Shown here: positions 52,371 through 63,544 of the stretch, piece by piece | Layout of the letters: the number at the start of each line of letters is the position of its first letter | How positions within the stretch are numbered: the stretch's first letter is position 1 | Assembly: GCA_021818585.1 (NCBI GenBank) | Contig: JAKATU010000017.1 | Span: forward strand, 1 to 64,000 | Reading direction: 5' to 3' | DNA length: 64,000 nt | DNA from: Acidobacteriota bacterium | GTDB lineage: Bacteria; Acidobacteriota; Terriglobia; Terriglobales; Acidobacteriaceae | Notes under the pieces: model-generated | Told to the model about the DNA's origin: nothing | What the model saw: only the letters and a program-made list of their open reading frames with translations | Databases searched by the model: none | Position numbers and translations under genes: made by a program

Positions 52371-53663
52371 CTATTTGACCGCGAAGGTTTTCACTGCAAT
52401 CGCGTTGGGGTGGCTGCCCGCTGGCAGTAGGGTGAAGAGGCGGCCCGCGACCGGAACTCCATGCTGGGTGTAGGCGAGGGTGCGAACGACGGAGACGTCG
52501 CCTGAGTTCTGATCGGCGGCGAAGAGCCAGAATCCATCGGAGGAAAATGCGAGCGCGTTGGGTCCGTCGCCGACCTGGACGGTGTTGATGAGCTTGCCGT
52601 AGTCGATGGAGTAGACGCCGATGGTGTTGGCGTTGAAGTTGGTGACCCAGAGGGTAGAGTCGTCGGAGCCGACGATGCCGTAAGTGGGCTGAGCGCCGAC
52701 GAGATAGGCGCCGCCAACTTCATTGGTGCTGGTGTCGATCTCGGAGATGGTGTCGCTGCCGAAGTTGGAGACGAAGATTTCGCCGCCGTCGGGCTTGAGC
52801 GCGAGGTGCACGGGGGTGGCGCCGACATCGAGCAGGGCTAGCTCGCGGTCTGGCAGGGTGCGGCGGTTGGGATGGTTCTTGTCGGGATGCTGGGCGAGGC
52901 CGATCACCATGACGTGGCGGCTTCCGGTGCATGCGATGAATGCCTTGGAGGAGTCAGGGAGGATGACGGCGTCAGAGGCCTGAGGACAGCCGGACCAGAC
53001 GCTGCGCACTTTGTCGGTGTGCGGATCGATGATGGAAACACTGCCGCTTTTCTTGTTTGCGACGACGAGGCTGTCTCCGTTGGGAGCGAGGCGCGCGATT
53101 TGGGGATCTTCTCCTACGCCGATGACGGCGATCTGCTTGCGCTTTTTGAGGTCGATGACGGAGACGCTGTTGGAGCCGCTGTTGGCGACGTAGGCGCGCT
53201 GACCAGTAGGGGCGACGTCAATGAAGTGAGGCCGCCGCTGGACGGGGATGGTGCTGACGACGGTATTGGTTTCCGCGTTGATGACAGAGATGGAGCCGTT
53301 GCTGCCGCGGTTGCCGGTATTGACGACGTAAACCTCGTTAGTGGAGGGACTTGCGGCGATGCCGTCCGGATGCTGGCCAACCTGAATGGTGCGGTCGACG
53401 CGGAGGTATTTGACGTTGAGAACGGTGACGGTATTGCTGCCGCCGTTGGTGACGTAGGCGTATTCTCGCAGGTTGGAGGGGTAGCGCGGCAGGTGTTTGC
53501 GCGAGCATCCGGAGATCAGAAGCGCGGCTGCGGAGAGCGAACAAAAAAGGGCACAGGAGATGCGGCGTCCGTGACGCCGCCCCCTGGACGTAGAGTTTGC
53601 CGGGACGCGATTAGAGGGCTGCAGGGCTGGTGGCTCCCACGCTTTCAGTGATGTTGATGCCAC
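52371..53663 (-). CDS. YVTN/NHL-type beta-propeller lipoprotein
   Basis: 430 residues with a lipoprotein-like signal: a Arg-rich region, [16 protein letters not shown] (lipobox LISGC) and a string of propeller repeats such as [51 protein letters not shown] and [15 protein letters not shown]. Such YVTN proteins are usually surface or periplasmic of unknown function. There is no ATG or GTG just before the signal; the best choice is GTG 53663, nine bases after AGGA but inside the end of the aro gene (53-base overlap). The start is therefore uncertain. Confidence 0.72.
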   Translation of the reverse strand: MASTSLKAWEPPALQPSNRVPANSTSRGRRHGRRISCALFCSLSAAALLISGCSRKHLPRYPSNLREYAYVTNGGSNTVTVLNVKYLRVDRTIQVGQHPDGIAASPSTNEVYVVNTGNRGSNGSISVINAETNTVVSTIPVQRRPHFIDVAPTGQRAYVANSGSNSVSVIDLKKRKQIAVIGVGEDPQIARLAPNGDSLVVANKKSGSVSIIDPHTDKVRSVWSGCPQASDAVILPDSSKAFIACTGSRHVMVIGLAQHPDKNHPNRRTLPDRELALLDVGATPVHLALKPDGGEIFVSNFGSDTISEIDTSTNEVGGAYLVGAQPTYGIVGSDDSTLWVTNFNANTIGVYSIDYGKLINTVQVGDGPNALAFSSDGFWLFAADQNSGDVSVVRTLAYTQHGVPVAGRLFTLLPAGSHPNAIAVKTFAVK

Positions 53664-54684
53664 GGGGAATGTTCCTGTGGAGGATGCCGGCGATCTGGCT
53701 GCACTCGGTGAAGAGCTGCTCGTACTGCTCGGGGTAGATGGACTGTATACCGTCAGAGAGAGCCTTGTCGGGCTGGTTGTGGACTTCGATGATGAGCCCA
53801 TCTGCGCCGACGGCGACGGCCGCGCGAGCGAGCGGGGTGACCTTGTTGCGCTTGCCGGTGCCGTGGCTGGGGTCGACGATGATAGGCAGGTGGCTGAGGC
53901 GCTTGACGGCAGGAACGATGCTGAGGTCGAGGGTGTTGCGGGTGTGGTCAGTGAATGTGCGGATGCCGCGCTCGCAAAGGATGACCTGATAGTTGCCTTC
54001 GCTCATGATGTACTCGGCGGCCATGAGGAGCTCTTCGAGGGTGGCGGCCAGGCCGCGCTTGAGCAGGACGGGCATGCGCTTGCGTCCGGCGGCGCGGAGG
54101 AGCGAGTAGTTCTGCATGTTGCGCGCGCCGATCTGAATGACGTCAGCGTACTGGGCGACGAGATCGAGGGCTTCGGAGTCGATGGCTTCCGTGACGATGC
54201 GCATGCCGAAGCGCTCGCGGATTTCCGTCATGATCTGGAGGGCCTGCTCGCCGAGGCCTTGGAAGGCGTAGGGCGAAGTGCGCGGCTTGTATGCGCCTCC
54301 GCGGAAGAACTGGGCGCCGGTTTTAGCAATGGCTTCAGCTGTGGCGAAGGCCTGCTCGCGGGATTCGATGGAGCAGGGGCCTGCGATCATGGCGAGGTCG
54401 CGTCCGCCGATGGTGGCGTCTGTACCGGGGAATCGGATGACGGTGTCTTCTTCCTTGAGGTCGCGGCTGACGAGTTTGTAGGGTTTGGAGACGCGGATGA
54501 CTTCCGCGACGCCGGGGAGTTCTTCCAGATTGCCGGGCTCGATCTGGCCCTGGTTGCCGGTGATGCCGATGGCAGTGCGCTGTGCGCCGGGCAGGGGATG
54601 GGGGCGGAAACCGAGTTGTTGAATCTGGTCGCAGACGGCCTGAATCTGGTCAGGGGTGGCCTGCGGTTTCATGACGACCAGCAT
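53611..54684 (-). CDS. aroF: 3-deoxy-7-phosphoheptulonate synthase (DAHP synthase), type I beta
   Basis: 357-residue first enzyme of the shikimate pathway, condensing PEP and erythrose-4-phosphate. It has an N-terminal ferredoxin-like regulatory domain (about 1-75) and the type I beta barrel with [54 protein letters not shown] and [16 protein letters not shown]. The N-terminal domain often binds Tyr or Phe for feedback control. Some would call it aroG; the exact symbol is a matter of usage. Confidence 0.93.
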   Translation of the reverse strand: MLVVMKPQATPDQIQAVCDQIQQLGFRPHPLPGAQRTAIGITGNQGQIEPGNLEELPGVAEVIRVSKPYKLVSRDLKEEDTVIRFPGTDATIGGRDLAMIAGPCSIESREQAFATAEAIAKTGAQFFRGGAYKPRTSPYAFQGLGEQALQIMTEIRERFGMRIVTEAIDSEALDLVAQYADVIQIGARNMQNYSLLRAAGRKRMPVLLKRGLAATLEELLMAAEYIMSEGNYQVILCERGIRTFTDHTRNTLDLSIVPAVKRLSHLPIIVDPSHGTGKRNKVTPLARAAVAVGADGLIIEVHNQPDKALSDGIQSIYPEQYEQLFTECSQIAGILHRNIPRGINITESVGATSPAAL

Positions 54685-54807
54685 GACTTGGGACCTTCCT
54701 TTATCTGCTTAGTTTAGCGTAACGGGGCGTTTGGGAAGGAGATTTGGTGGGAGCGAGTGCGTGATGAGGAGGGTACTGCAACTCCTGCAGCGCTGCGCGT
54801 GGGAAAG

Positions 54808-54840
54808 TGCGACGAGGCCGCGGATGACGGCCTCGTCGCA
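54808..54840. terminator. Perfect 13-bp hairpin between ccmD and aroF
   Basis: TGCGACGAGGCCG (54808-54820) is the exact reverse complement of CGGCCTCGTCGCA (54828-54840), seven-base loop. No strong T-run follows on either strand. It sits downstream of ccmD and upstream of aroF, so it may end the ccm transcript with rho or act as an RNA-stability element. Confidence 0.5.
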
Positions 54841-54883
54841 TGAGTAGCGCGTCCGGCTCGGCACAGGGGCCGATGCCCGCGCG

Positions 54884-55000
54884 CTACTCGGTGTGTTTGC
54901 CGCGCTGGAGTCGAACGACGACGTAGGCGGCGTAGGCGAGCTGGATGATCCAGGTGAAGGCGTAGGCGAGATGCAGATGGGAGCGGTCCAATGCGTTCAT
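54884..55000 (-). CDS. ccmD: CcmD-like small membrane protein
   Basis: 38 residues: NALDRSHLHLAYAFTWIIQLAYAAYVVVRLQRGKHTE, one membrane helix with a basic end, the CcmD pattern. CcmD retains holo-CcmE in the CcmABCDE complex. Its ATG overlaps the ccmC stop (ATGA) and is seven bases after GGAGG. Too short for usual gene calling but position and pattern support it. Confidence 0.75.
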   Translation of the reverse strand: MNALDRSHLHLAYAFTWIIQLAYAAYVVVRLQRGKHTE

Positions 55001-55701
55001 GGCATTACCTCCAGAGACTGCTGCGCGGCTCTTTCTTCGGCGAGCTGGTCGCGGTGTGCGCTGGCGTAGCGTAGCGAGGCGATGAGAATACCCCACATGA
55101 GCCATCCGGCGATGTTCCACCAGACGGCGGGCATCATGCTGGCGGCGATACCGGAGTGGGGTCCGCCGAAGAAGACCGGCTTGGGGTGCTGGGTGCGCCA
55201 CCAGCGGGTGGACATGTAGACGATGGGCACGTCGACGTAGCCGAAGATGGCCATGACGGCGGCGAGGGTGCGCATGGGCGGGCCGGCGGCGAGGCGGCGC
55301 AGCAGCAGGTAGGCGATGTAAATGAGCCAGAGAACAAAGGTGGAAGTGAGGCGCGGATCCCACGTCCACCAGATTCCCCAAACGGCGCGGCCCCAGAGCG
55401 AGCCGGTAACGAGGCCGATGGTGCAGTAGACGACGCCAATTTCCGCCGAGGCGAGGGCGAGGGAATCGGCGTTCATGGCGAGGGCAGGCTTGTTGTTCCG
55501 GACGGCGAGGTAGGTGATGGAACAGATGAGGTTGATGAGGAAGAAGAGCCCCATGCCGCACCATGACGCGAAGTGATAGTAGAAGATACGTTGTACGTTG
55601 CCCTGGGAGGCATCGGGGGGCACGACGTACATGGCTACGTAAAAGCCTTCGGCGAGTACACCCATAGTCGCCACGAACCAGAGCCAGCGGAAGAGCTTCA
55701 T
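54997..55701 (-). CDS. ccmC: Heme exporter/handling protein CcmC
   Basis: 234-residue integral membrane protein with six helices that places haem on CcmE. The tryptophan-rich motif WGIWWTWDPRLTST (about residues 108-121) with its flanking periplasmic histidines is the haem-handling signature. It sits in the order ccmC-ccmD, minus strand, 530 bases from ccmB with a small plus-strand gene between. Confidence 0.92.
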   Translation of the reverse strand: MKLFRWLWFVATMGVLAEGFYVAMYVVPPDASQGNVQRIFYYHFASWCGMGLFFLINLICSITYLAVRNNKPALAMNADSLALASAEIGVVYCTIGLVTGSLWGRAVWGIWWTWDPRLTSTFVLWLIYIAYLLLRRLAAGPPMRTLAAVMAIFGYVDVPIVYMSTRWWRTQHPKPVFFGGPHSGIAASMMPAVWWNIAGWLMWGILIASLRYASAHRDQLAEERAAQQSLEVMP

Positions 55702-55972
55702 AAATATTTCCTTAGTGGGTTACGTGCGAGTTCAGTATAGGGGGGCAGAGATTTGAATGTAAGTGATTTGGCTCACTCAATGACGCACGAGAGCAGGTTG
55801 CAGGGCTTGTAAAGCCGGGGAAAATTTGGCCAGAAAGATGCGGACGGAGCGAGCAAAAGCAGAAAAGAAGAACGCGGAGCGTATTTTTGAACAGGATATT
55901 TCTGGCCGGGGCCATTTTGCCATAAAACTCGCGGCGCGTTTGCCCCATCTGTAAGTGGAAAGGGGGCAGGGC

Positions 55973-56185
55973 ATGAACTGGGTACTTCTTGCGTTGGGGA
56001 TTGTTCTGTTTGTAGCCGGCGTAGTTGGGCAGATTCGGGGCCGCGCCAAGGCGAAGGAGTTTCATCCACAGGACTTGCAGGCTCGCAGGTGGGTATTGAC
56101 TGTGGGATCGATTGTCGTGGGGGCGTGGGTGGTGGCGCTGTCCGCTGCGCACCTGCTTTACGTGATGGAAGTGGCGCGGCGGTAG
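55973..56185 (+). CDS. Small two-helix membrane protein
   Basis: 70 residues with two hydrophobic segments (about 2-20 and 41-61) and a basic loop (RGRAKAKEFHPQ). No family recognised. ATG 55973 follows AGGGGG by six bases. It is the only plus-strand gene in the ccm region and lies between ccmC and ccmB; whether it serves the haem system is unknown. Confidence 0.55.
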   Translation: MNWVLLALGIVLFVAGVVGQIRGRAKAKEFHPQDLQARRWVLTVGSIVVGAWVVALSAAHLLYVMEVARR

Positions 56186-56230
56186 ATTGCGGGCTTGCGG
56201 CTTGCATGGCGCGTGCGGCTGAGTTGGGAT

Positions 56231-56917
56231 TCAGCCTTCGGCGTGGAGCACTGTGTCAAAGAGCAGCAGGCAGACGGTGGTGAAGATGATGTCGTAGACG
56301 GCGAGCATTTTGATCCAGAGGATGGGATCGGATGCGCCGGTGATGATGGCCGTGGTGGACATGACCATGGCGAGCAGGGCGGGGATGAAGATGGGCAGGA
56401 GGATGAGCGGCAGGAGCATTTCCCGGCTGCGGGAGCGGATGGAGAGAGCTGCGAAGAAGACTCCGTTGACGATGAGCGCCCATGTGCCGAGGGGGATGAC
56501 GATGGCGAGCTGCCAGGCCTGACCGATGACGTTGAGGTTGTAGAAGATGACGAAGAGCGGGGCGAGGATGATTTCAACGACGGTGAGGAGGATGAAGTTG
56601 GCGAGGACCTTGCCTATGAAGAGGTCGTTGGCGCTGGCGTTGGTCATGCGTTGCGCGTCGAGGACCTGATTGTTGAGTTCGCGTGCCCAGACCTGGTTGA
56701 GCGCGCTCATGGCGGCGAACATGATGGCGACGCAGAGGATGGCGCCGGTGAACTTGTGGAGGTATGGGTTGGTGGGATCGAAGGCAAGTGAGAAGATGGC
56801 GACGACCAGCAATGCGAAGAAGAGCATGGCGTTGGCCGAGTCCTTGGATCGCCATTCGATTTTAAGGTCCTTGGCGAGGTGGGCGAGTATGTAGGGGCGG
56901 CGGCGAAGGATGCTCAT
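56231..56917 (-). CDS. ccmB: Heme exporter membrane protein CcmB
   Basis: 228-residue six-helix permease of the CcmAB ABC system which releases haem-CcmE. Family marks are KDLKIEWRSKDSANAMLFFALLVVAIF, MSALNQVWARELNNQVLDAQRMT and LPLILLPIFIPALLAMV. Length is typical. Its start overlaps the ybaK stop (ATGA). Confidence 0.9.
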   Translation of the reverse strand: MSILRRRPYILAHLAKDLKIEWRSKDSANAMLFFALLVVAIFSLAFDPTNPYLHKFTGAILCVAIMFAAMSALNQVWARELNNQVLDAQRMTNASANDLFIGKVLANFILLTVVEIILAPLFVIFYNLNVIGQAWQLAIVIPLGTWALIVNGVFFAALSIRSRSREMLLPLILLPIFIPALLAMVMSTTAIITGASDPILWIKMLAVYDIIFTTVCLLLFDTVLHAEG

Positions 56918-57393
56918 GATGCGGACTCCCGAGTGAGCGGGGCGATGGTGGCCTGGGCGGCGCGGAGATAGTCGGCGGGTGAGAGCAGCATTTGCAGGCC
57001 GCGCGTGCCTGCGGAGACGGAGATGGTGTCAAAGAGTTCGATGGTTTCGTCGCTGTAGACGGGGAAGTTTTTTTTTGCGCCGAAGACGGTGACGCCGCCG
57101 CGAATGTAGCCGGTGAGGGTCTGTACTTCTTTGACGGAGACCATTTCTATTTTGCGGGTTCCGGCGGCGTGGGCGAGCTTTTTGAAGTCGAGTTCCTGAT
57201 CTCCGGGGATGACGGCGAAGACATGGTCGCGCTCATGGGTGACGCAGAGGAGGGTTTTGAAGACCTGCTCGGGCGGAAGGCCGATTTTTTCGGCGACGAG
57301 TTCGGCAGAGAATTCTTCCGGGTCGAGCTGATACTCGCGGAGTTCGTAGGGTATTTTGAGGGTGTCGAGGAAGCGCGCGGCGTTGGTCCTCAT
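56914..57393 (-). CDS. ybaK: Cys-tRNA(Pro) deacylase, YbaK/EbsC type
   Basis: 159-residue trans-editing enzyme that removes Cys wrongly loaded on tRNA-Pro. The YbaK fold shows AARFLDTLKIPYELREYQLDP, FKTLLCVTHERDHVFAVIPGDQELDFKKLA with the conserved Lys and TGYIRGGVTVFGAKKNFPVYSDETIELFDTISVSAGTRGLQMLLS. It is inserted between ccmA and ccmB with four-base overlaps on both sides, an unusual place for this gene. Confidence 0.92.
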   Translation of the reverse strand: MRTNAARFLDTLKIPYELREYQLDPEEFSAELVAEKIGLPPEQVFKTLLCVTHERDHVFAVIPGDQELDFKKLAHAAGTRKIEMVSVKEVQTLTGYIRGGVTVFGAKKNFPVYSDETIELFDTISVSAGTRGLQMLLSPADYLRAAQATIAPLTRESAS

Positions 57394-58157
57394 GCCTGCT
57401 CTCCGACAGTGGAGGGTGCGTAGGCTGGGCCTTGCTGGAGGGAGTCGAGCGCTCCGGCGCGGAGGAAGACGAGGTAGTCTGCGATGGGCTCGGCGAGGTC
57501 GCGCTGGTGGGTAGTGAGGACGACGGTGTGGCCCTGCTCGCGGATGCGCTGGACGAGGGCGAGCATCTGGTGGGCGCTGGCGATGTCCATGTTGGAGAAA
57601 GGCTCGTCGAGCAGGAGCAGTTCGGGCTGGGAGATGAGCACGCGGGCGAGCGAGGCGCGCTGGCGCATGCCCTGGGAGTACTGAGAGATAGGGCGATTGA
57701 GTTCCGGGTCAAGCCCCACGGCGGAGAGCGCCTGCGCGGGCGTGAGGCAGTCACGCTGCTGGTAGAGGCTGGCGAAGTAGTGGAGATTTTCCGCGCCGGT
57801 GAGCTGGTCATAAAGCATGGGCGCGTGGCTCATGTAGCCGATGCGTCCGCGTGCTTCTTCGGGCCGGAGGTCTTCAAAGACCTTGATGGCGCCATAGGTG
57901 GGGCGGATTAAGCCGCCGAGAGTACGGAGGAGGGTGGATTTGCCGGCGCCGTTTTCACCGAGAAGGACGTAGCAGCGTCCGGACTGGATCTGGAAGGTGA
58001 TTTTGCGGAGCGCTGCGAAGGCGCCGTAGAGTTTGGAGACGTTTTCGAGCTGTGCGACGGTAGGCATATTGGCCGGGGTTGCAGGAGCCTGCTGCTCCTG
58101 CTGCCTGGTGATGGGGGTCTTTCTGGTTGCTGCGCCGTCGATGAGGCTCGGGCTCAT
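57390..58157 (-). CDS. ccmA: Heme exporter ATP-binding protein CcmA
   Basis: 255-residue ABC ATPase. It has the Walker A GENGAGKSTLL, the signature YSQGMRQRASLARVL, Walker B LLLLDEPFSNMD and the H-loop TTHQRDLA. A 30-residue N-terminal extension rich in Thr, Arg and Gln precedes the ABC domain (QLENVSKLYGAF); start 58157 is used although ATG 58067, directly before the domain, is a serious alternative. It pairs with CcmB to release haem-loaded CcmE. Confidence 0.88.
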   Translation of the reverse strand: MSPSLIDGAATRKTPITRQQEQQAPATPANMPTVAQLENVSKLYGAFAALRKITFQIQSGRCYVLLGENGAGKSTLLRTLGGLIRPTYGAIKVFEDLRPEEARGRIGYMSHAPMLYDQLTGAENLHYFASLYQQRDCLTPAQALSAVGLDPELNRPISQYSQGMRQRASLARVLISQPELLLLDEPFSNMDIASAHQMLALVQRIREQGHTVVLTTHQRDLAEPIADYLVFLRAGALDSLQQGPAYAPSTVGEQA

Positions 58158-58167
58158 AGCTTGCGGA

Positions 58168-58674
58168 TTACTTGCGTAGAGTGGTTTGCGCGTCTGCCAT
58201 GGCGGATGTGGGTGCGGGCTCTGCCGCGTTTGTGGCCGTGGGTTGCATAGCTGATTTGGCGCTGGGAGCCGCTGCGGGTTTGGCGGGCGCATAGTGCGAT
58301 GCGCACTTGGACTGCAGTTCCGTGGCGTGGAATACGCCGTCACGACCGTAGGTACCGACTGCCAGGGTGGGCGCGTTGCTCTTGAAGGTGTCCGGCGGCG
58401 GCTGCTCTCCTACGTATTCGACGCGGAGTTTGTCGGTTTTTTCGTACAGTGTGAAGTCGGCATTCGGACCCTGGCGCACAATACTGCCCGGCACTACCTG
58501 ACCGGCGACGCGGAGGTGGCGGGTGTAGGCCTTGTTCCCCATTGTCTGGAGTTCTTTGATGGTCACATAGTAGCTCTTGTTCGACTGCTCAGCGCTGATC
58601 GACAGGTAGGCTATGGAGCCAAGGATTACGAAGATTGCGATGGCGATTTTGTAGGTGTTTCCGTTGCTCTTCAT
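58168..58674 (-). CDS. ccmE: Heme chaperone CcmE, CxxxY variant
   Basis: 168 residues: membrane anchor (about 9-26), OB-fold body and a Pro/Ala-rich tail. The haem-binding motif is QSKCASHYAP, i.e. Cys124-x3-Tyr128, where Escherichia coli has His-x3-Tyr; the alignment of Lys, Tyr and Pro around it is exact. Such CxxxY forms are known from Ccm systems of certain anaerobes and archaea. Start is ATG 58674, with GTG 58677 in frame just before it. The gene leads the minus-strand ccm operon. Confidence 0.9.
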   Translation of the reverse strand: MKSNGNTYKIAIAIFVILGSIAYLSISAEQSNKSYYVTIKELQTMGNKAYTRHLRVAGQVVPGSIVRQGPNADFTLYEKTDKLRVEYVGEQPPPDTFKSNAPTLAVGTYGRDGVFHATELQSKCASHYAPAKPAAAPSAKSAMQPTATNAAEPAPTSAMADAQTTLRK

Positions 58675-58841
58675 CACCAGTTTATTCTACGGCAGGGTTG
58701 CGAGCGGGCGCATGTGATTCCTGTCACAGGGAGTGCGATTTTTGACAATTGTGGAGGAGAATAACAGCAGGGCTTACGGTCCCGCGGCATGGGAAAGAAC
58801 GTGACGGAAGCCACCGAGGGTGGTGGTTTCGCAATTTATAA

Positions 58842-60353
<1,512 letters not shown>

Positions 60354-60373
60354 GCGAAGTTGGGCGTATGCAA

Positions 60374-60410
60374 ACCGCTCCGGGGAGTTGCCCGGGGCGG
60401 TTTTCTTTTT
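60374..60410 (+). terminator. Intrinsic terminator after thiC
   Basis: ACCGCTCCGGG (60374-60384) pairs with CCCGGGGCGGT (60391-60401) with one T-G mismatch, six-base loop, then a T-run (TTTTCTTTTT). Strong rho-independent terminator for thiC. Confidence 0.88.
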
Positions 60411-60531
60411 GGAATGAGGGGATTGTGATGCTTTCCGGGCGGGGCTCAGCAAACCCGGATGGGGCTTGCGTGTATCTCATAGAAGGACGAGCTTTGCATG
60501 AATAGCTCAAGATAGAGGAGGATTTGCTTCT

Positions 60532-60780
60532 ATGGATTCCATGAAAGTGTGGGCGGCATTCACGGTGGGCGTGCTGGCGGGCGCGGGGGTTGCGCTGCTA
60601 TATGCACCGCAGACGGGTGAGCGCACGAGGCGGCAACTGAGGCGCAGCATTGAGGACGCGGGGGATTATTTGAAAGAAACCGCGGATGATGTGCAGGACC
60701 GCGCGCAGGATTATGTGAAGCGCAGCCGGGATGTGGTGGAAGACCTGGTGGAGTCGGCCCGGAAGGCTGTGCGCGTGTAG
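60532..60780 (+). CDS. YtxH-domain protein
   Basis: 82 residues: an N-terminal membrane helix (about 6-24, VWAAFTVGVLAGAGVALLYA) followed by PQTGERTRRQLR and a long amphipathic helix, the YtxH/general-stress pattern. GAGGAGG lies ten bases before the ATG; a second ATG is three codons in. Function unknown. Flanked by the thiC and the ytxH/clpC terminators, so transcribed alone. Confidence 0.78.
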   Translation: MDSMKVWAAFTVGVLAGAGVALLYAPQTGERTRRQLRRSIEDAGDYLKETADDVQDRAQDYVKRSRDVVEDLVESARKAVRV

Positions 60781-60801
60781 GGTAGTTTGCGGTGAAGATG
60801 G

Positions 60802-60828
60802 AAAGGCCCGGCGGGATGCCGGGCCTTT
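60802..60828. terminator. Bidirectional terminator between ytxH and clpC
   Basis: AAAGGCCCGGC (60802-60812) pairs perfectly with GCCGGGCCTTT (60818-60828) around GGGAT. The plus strand ends in TTTGTTG and the minus strand in TTTCC, so it is modest but bidirectional, between the convergent genes. Confidence 0.75.
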
Positions 60829-60850
60829 GTTGCTGCTTGATGGAAGGCGG

Positions 60851-63307
60851 TTAGCTGTAGAGCAGGATGCCTTCGGGCTTGGTGTCTTCTCCGTCCGCGG
60901 CGACGGGACGGTAGAAGAGCTGATTGTTGTCGAGGTAAACTTCGAGGAAGGCCGGACGCTCGGGGATGTTGCCGGCGATGAGTGCTTCCGAGAGTGGATC
61001 TTCGACGTAGCGCTGGAGGGCGCGGCGCAGCGGGCGCGCTCCGTAGCTGCGGTCGATCATGGTCTTCTCGATGATCCACTTCTTGGCGTCTTCGTTGACC
61101 GAAATGGTGATGGCCTTTTGCGCCAGGTTCGCGTTGAGCTGCTGTACGAGCAGTTCGAGAATCTGGATGAGGTCCGAGTCGGTGAGCGACTGGAAGATGA
61201 TGATCTCGTCGATACGGTTGAGGAACTCGGGGTTGAAGGTGCGCTTGACTTCGTTGCGGACGAGGTCTTCGACCTTGTCCATGACGATGTCTTCACGCTC
61301 GCTCTGGAAGCCGAGGCCCTGCTTGCGCTGGAGATGGCGCGCACCGATGTTGGAGGTCATGATGATGATGGTGTTCTTGAAGTCGACGGTGTTGCCGAGG
61401 CCGTCGGTGAGCTGACCATCTTCAAAGACCTGCAGCAGGATGTTGAAGACATCCGGGTGGGCCTTTTCGATTTCGTCGAGGAGGACTACGGAGTATGGCG
61501 AACGCTTGACGCGCTCGGTGAGCTGACCGCCTTCCTCGTAACCGACATAGCCCGGAGGCGAACCGATGAGCTTGGAGACGGAGTGCTTCTCCATGAACTC
61601 GGACATGTCGAAGCGGATGAGCGCCTTTTCACTGCCGAAGAGGAACTGCGCGAGGGTGCGGGCGACCTCGGTTTTGCCGACGCCGGTGGGACCGAGGAAG
61701 AGGAACGAACCGATGGGCCGGTGCGGTGATTTGAGTCCGGCACGGGAGCGGCGAATGGCGCGGGCGAGGGCTGAGATGGCCTTCTCCTGCGAGATGACGC
61801 GCTTGTGCAGCTCGCCTTCGACGCGCAGCAGCTTCTGGGTCTCTTCTTCCTTTATGGAGGTGATGGGGACGCCGGTCCAGCGGCTGACCACGTCCTCGAT
61901 GTCTTCGCGAGTGACGATGCCCGCGGTGGAGTCGTCGAGGTGATATTTTTCGCGCAGAGTGCGGAGGTTCTCGCGCTCTTTGCGTTCTTCGTCGGAGTAG
62001 AAACGCGCCTTCTCGAACTCGTGATTCGCGATGGCGTTTTCCATGCGATGGACGATGAACTTAATGCGCTTGTGGACCTCGGTGATCTCTTCCGGCAGCG
62101 AGGTCTGACGCAGCTTGACGCGTGCCCCGGCCTCGTCGATGAGGTCGATGGCCTTGTCCGGCAGGAAGCGGTCGGGGATGTAGCGATTCGAGTGGGAGAC
62201 GGAGAACTCGATGGAGTCGTCCGTGTAGGAGACCGCATGGAATTTTTCGTAGCGGTCCTTGATGCCCATGATGACTTTGACTGCGTCTTCTTCATTGGGT
62301 GGCGGTACTTTGACGGATTGGAAACGGCGTTCGAGGGAGCGGTCTTTCTCGATGGATTTGCGGTATTCGCCGGGGGTGGTGGCGCCGATGCACTGGATTT
62401 CTCCGCGTGACAGCGCTGGCTTGAGAATGTTGGCGGCGTCGAGCGAGCCCTCGGCCGAGCCTGCGCCGACGAGGGTGTGGAGCTCATCGATGAAGATGAT
62501 GGAGTTCTGATTTTCCATCAGCTCCTTCATGATGGTTTTGAGGCGCTCTTCAAACTGGCCGCGGTACTTGGTTCCGGCGACGATGAGCGAGAGGTCGAGC
62601 GCGAGGATGCGCTTGTCGGCGAGGAAGCTTGGCACATCTCCGTCTGAGATGCGCTGCGCGAGACCTTCGACGATGGCGGTTTTGCCGACACCGGGCTCGC
62701 CGATGAGGACGGGGTTATTTTTGGTACGGCGGCAGAGGATCTGTATGACGCGTTCGAGCTCTCCGTCACGGCCGATGAGCGGATCGAGCTGGTTGTCCAG
62801 GGCAGCCTGGGTGAGGTCGCGCGAGAATTCGCTGAGCATGCTCTGCTCGCGGTTGCGCTGGGCGGGTGGAGCTTTTTCCTGGGTGGCGCGGGCGAGCTCT
62901 TCGCGGATGGCGACGAGCTTGAGGCCGCGCTCCTGCAAGATTTCCGCGGCGAAGCATTTTTCTTCGCGGAGCAGGCCGAGGAGCAGATGTTCTGTGCCGA
63001 TGTGCTTGTGCGAGAGGCGCTCTGCTTCTTCCGCAGCGTAGGCGAGCACGCGCTTGCACTCATTGGAGAGCGGCAGATCGACGGAGGTAGAAACTTTTTC
63101 GCGAATGGTGGTGTGGCCCTCGATTTGTTTGCGGATCGATTCCACGGACGCATGGGAGCGCAGGAAGCGGTTGGTAAGGGCCTTGTCTTCGCGGAGCAGG
63201 CCGAGCAGCAGGTGCTCGGTTTCAATGTAAGGCGAGCCGAACTGGCTGGCCTCGTAGCGTGCGAAGAAGATTACGCGCCGTGCTTTTTCTGTATAGCGTT
63301 CGAACAT
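60851..63307 (-). CDS. clpC: ATP-dependent Clp protease ATP-binding subunit ClpC
   Basis: 818-residue AAA+ unfoldase of the ClpC type, which feeds ClpP. Order: two N-terminal Clp repeats (starting [20 protein letters not shown]), first AAA module with [13 protein letters not shown], the coiled middle domain (about 400-490, [19 protein letters not shown]), second AAA module with [12 protein letters not shown] and a C-terminal domain. The zinc-finger regions of ClpX are absent. A 237-base gap upstream probably holds its promoter; no CtsR box recognised. Confidence 0.95.
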   Translation of the reverse strand: MFERYTEKARRVIFFARYEASQFGSPYIETEHLLLGLLREDKALTNRFLRSHASVESIRKQIEGHTTIREKVSTSVDLPLSNECKRVLAYAAEEAERLSHKHIGTEHLLLGLLREEKCFAAEILQERGLKLVAIREELARATQEKAPPAQRNREQSMLSEFSRDLTQAALDNQLDPLIGRDGELERVIQILCRRTKNNPVLIGEPGVGKTAIVEGLAQRISDGDVPSFLADKRILALDLSLIVAGTKYRGQFEERLKTIMKELMENQNSIIFIDELHTLVGAGSAEGSLDAANILKPALSRGEIQCIGATTPGEYRKSIEKDRSLERRFQSVKVPPPNEEDAVKVIMGIKDRYEKFHAVSYTDDSIEFSVSHSNRYIPDRFLPDKAIDLIDEAGARVKLRQTSLPEEITEVHKRIKFIVHRMENAIANHEFEKARFYSDEERKERENLRTLREKYHLDDSTAGIVTREDIEDVVSRWTGVPITSIKEEETQKLLRVEGELHKRVISQEKAISALARAIRRSRAGLKSPHRPIGSFLFLGPTGVGKTEVARTLAQFLFGSEKALIRFDMSEFMEKHSVSKLIGSPPGYVGYEEGGQLTERVKRSPYSVVLLDEIEKAHPDVFNILLQVFEDGQLTDGLGNTVDFKNTIIIMTSNIGARHLQRKQGLGFQSEREDIVMDKVEDLVRNEVKRTFNPEFLNRIDEIIIFQSLTDSDLIQILELLVQQLNANLAQKAITISVNEDAKKWIIEKTMIDRSYGARPLRRALQRYVEDPLSEALIAGNIPERPAFLEVYLDNNQLFYRPVAADGEDTKPEGILLYS

Positions 63308-63544
63308 GTTCCCCCTGGGAAAGGCTTTGCGAAAGACGGTTGCTGAGGGTCGTTGCCTTCAGAGCCGGAGATCGCGCATCCCTTCATCCCTGTTCGTCGT
63401 CCTGAGCCTAAAGCCTGGCTAAAGATGGACAACCCGAAGGCTGGGTTCGGCGAGGCCGAATGTCAGCCCATGATTCGGAAATCTATTCTTATTTTCTGCC
63501 TTCTTTGGAGTCCTGTTCTTTTGCTGGTTCCGGAAAAGTATCGG

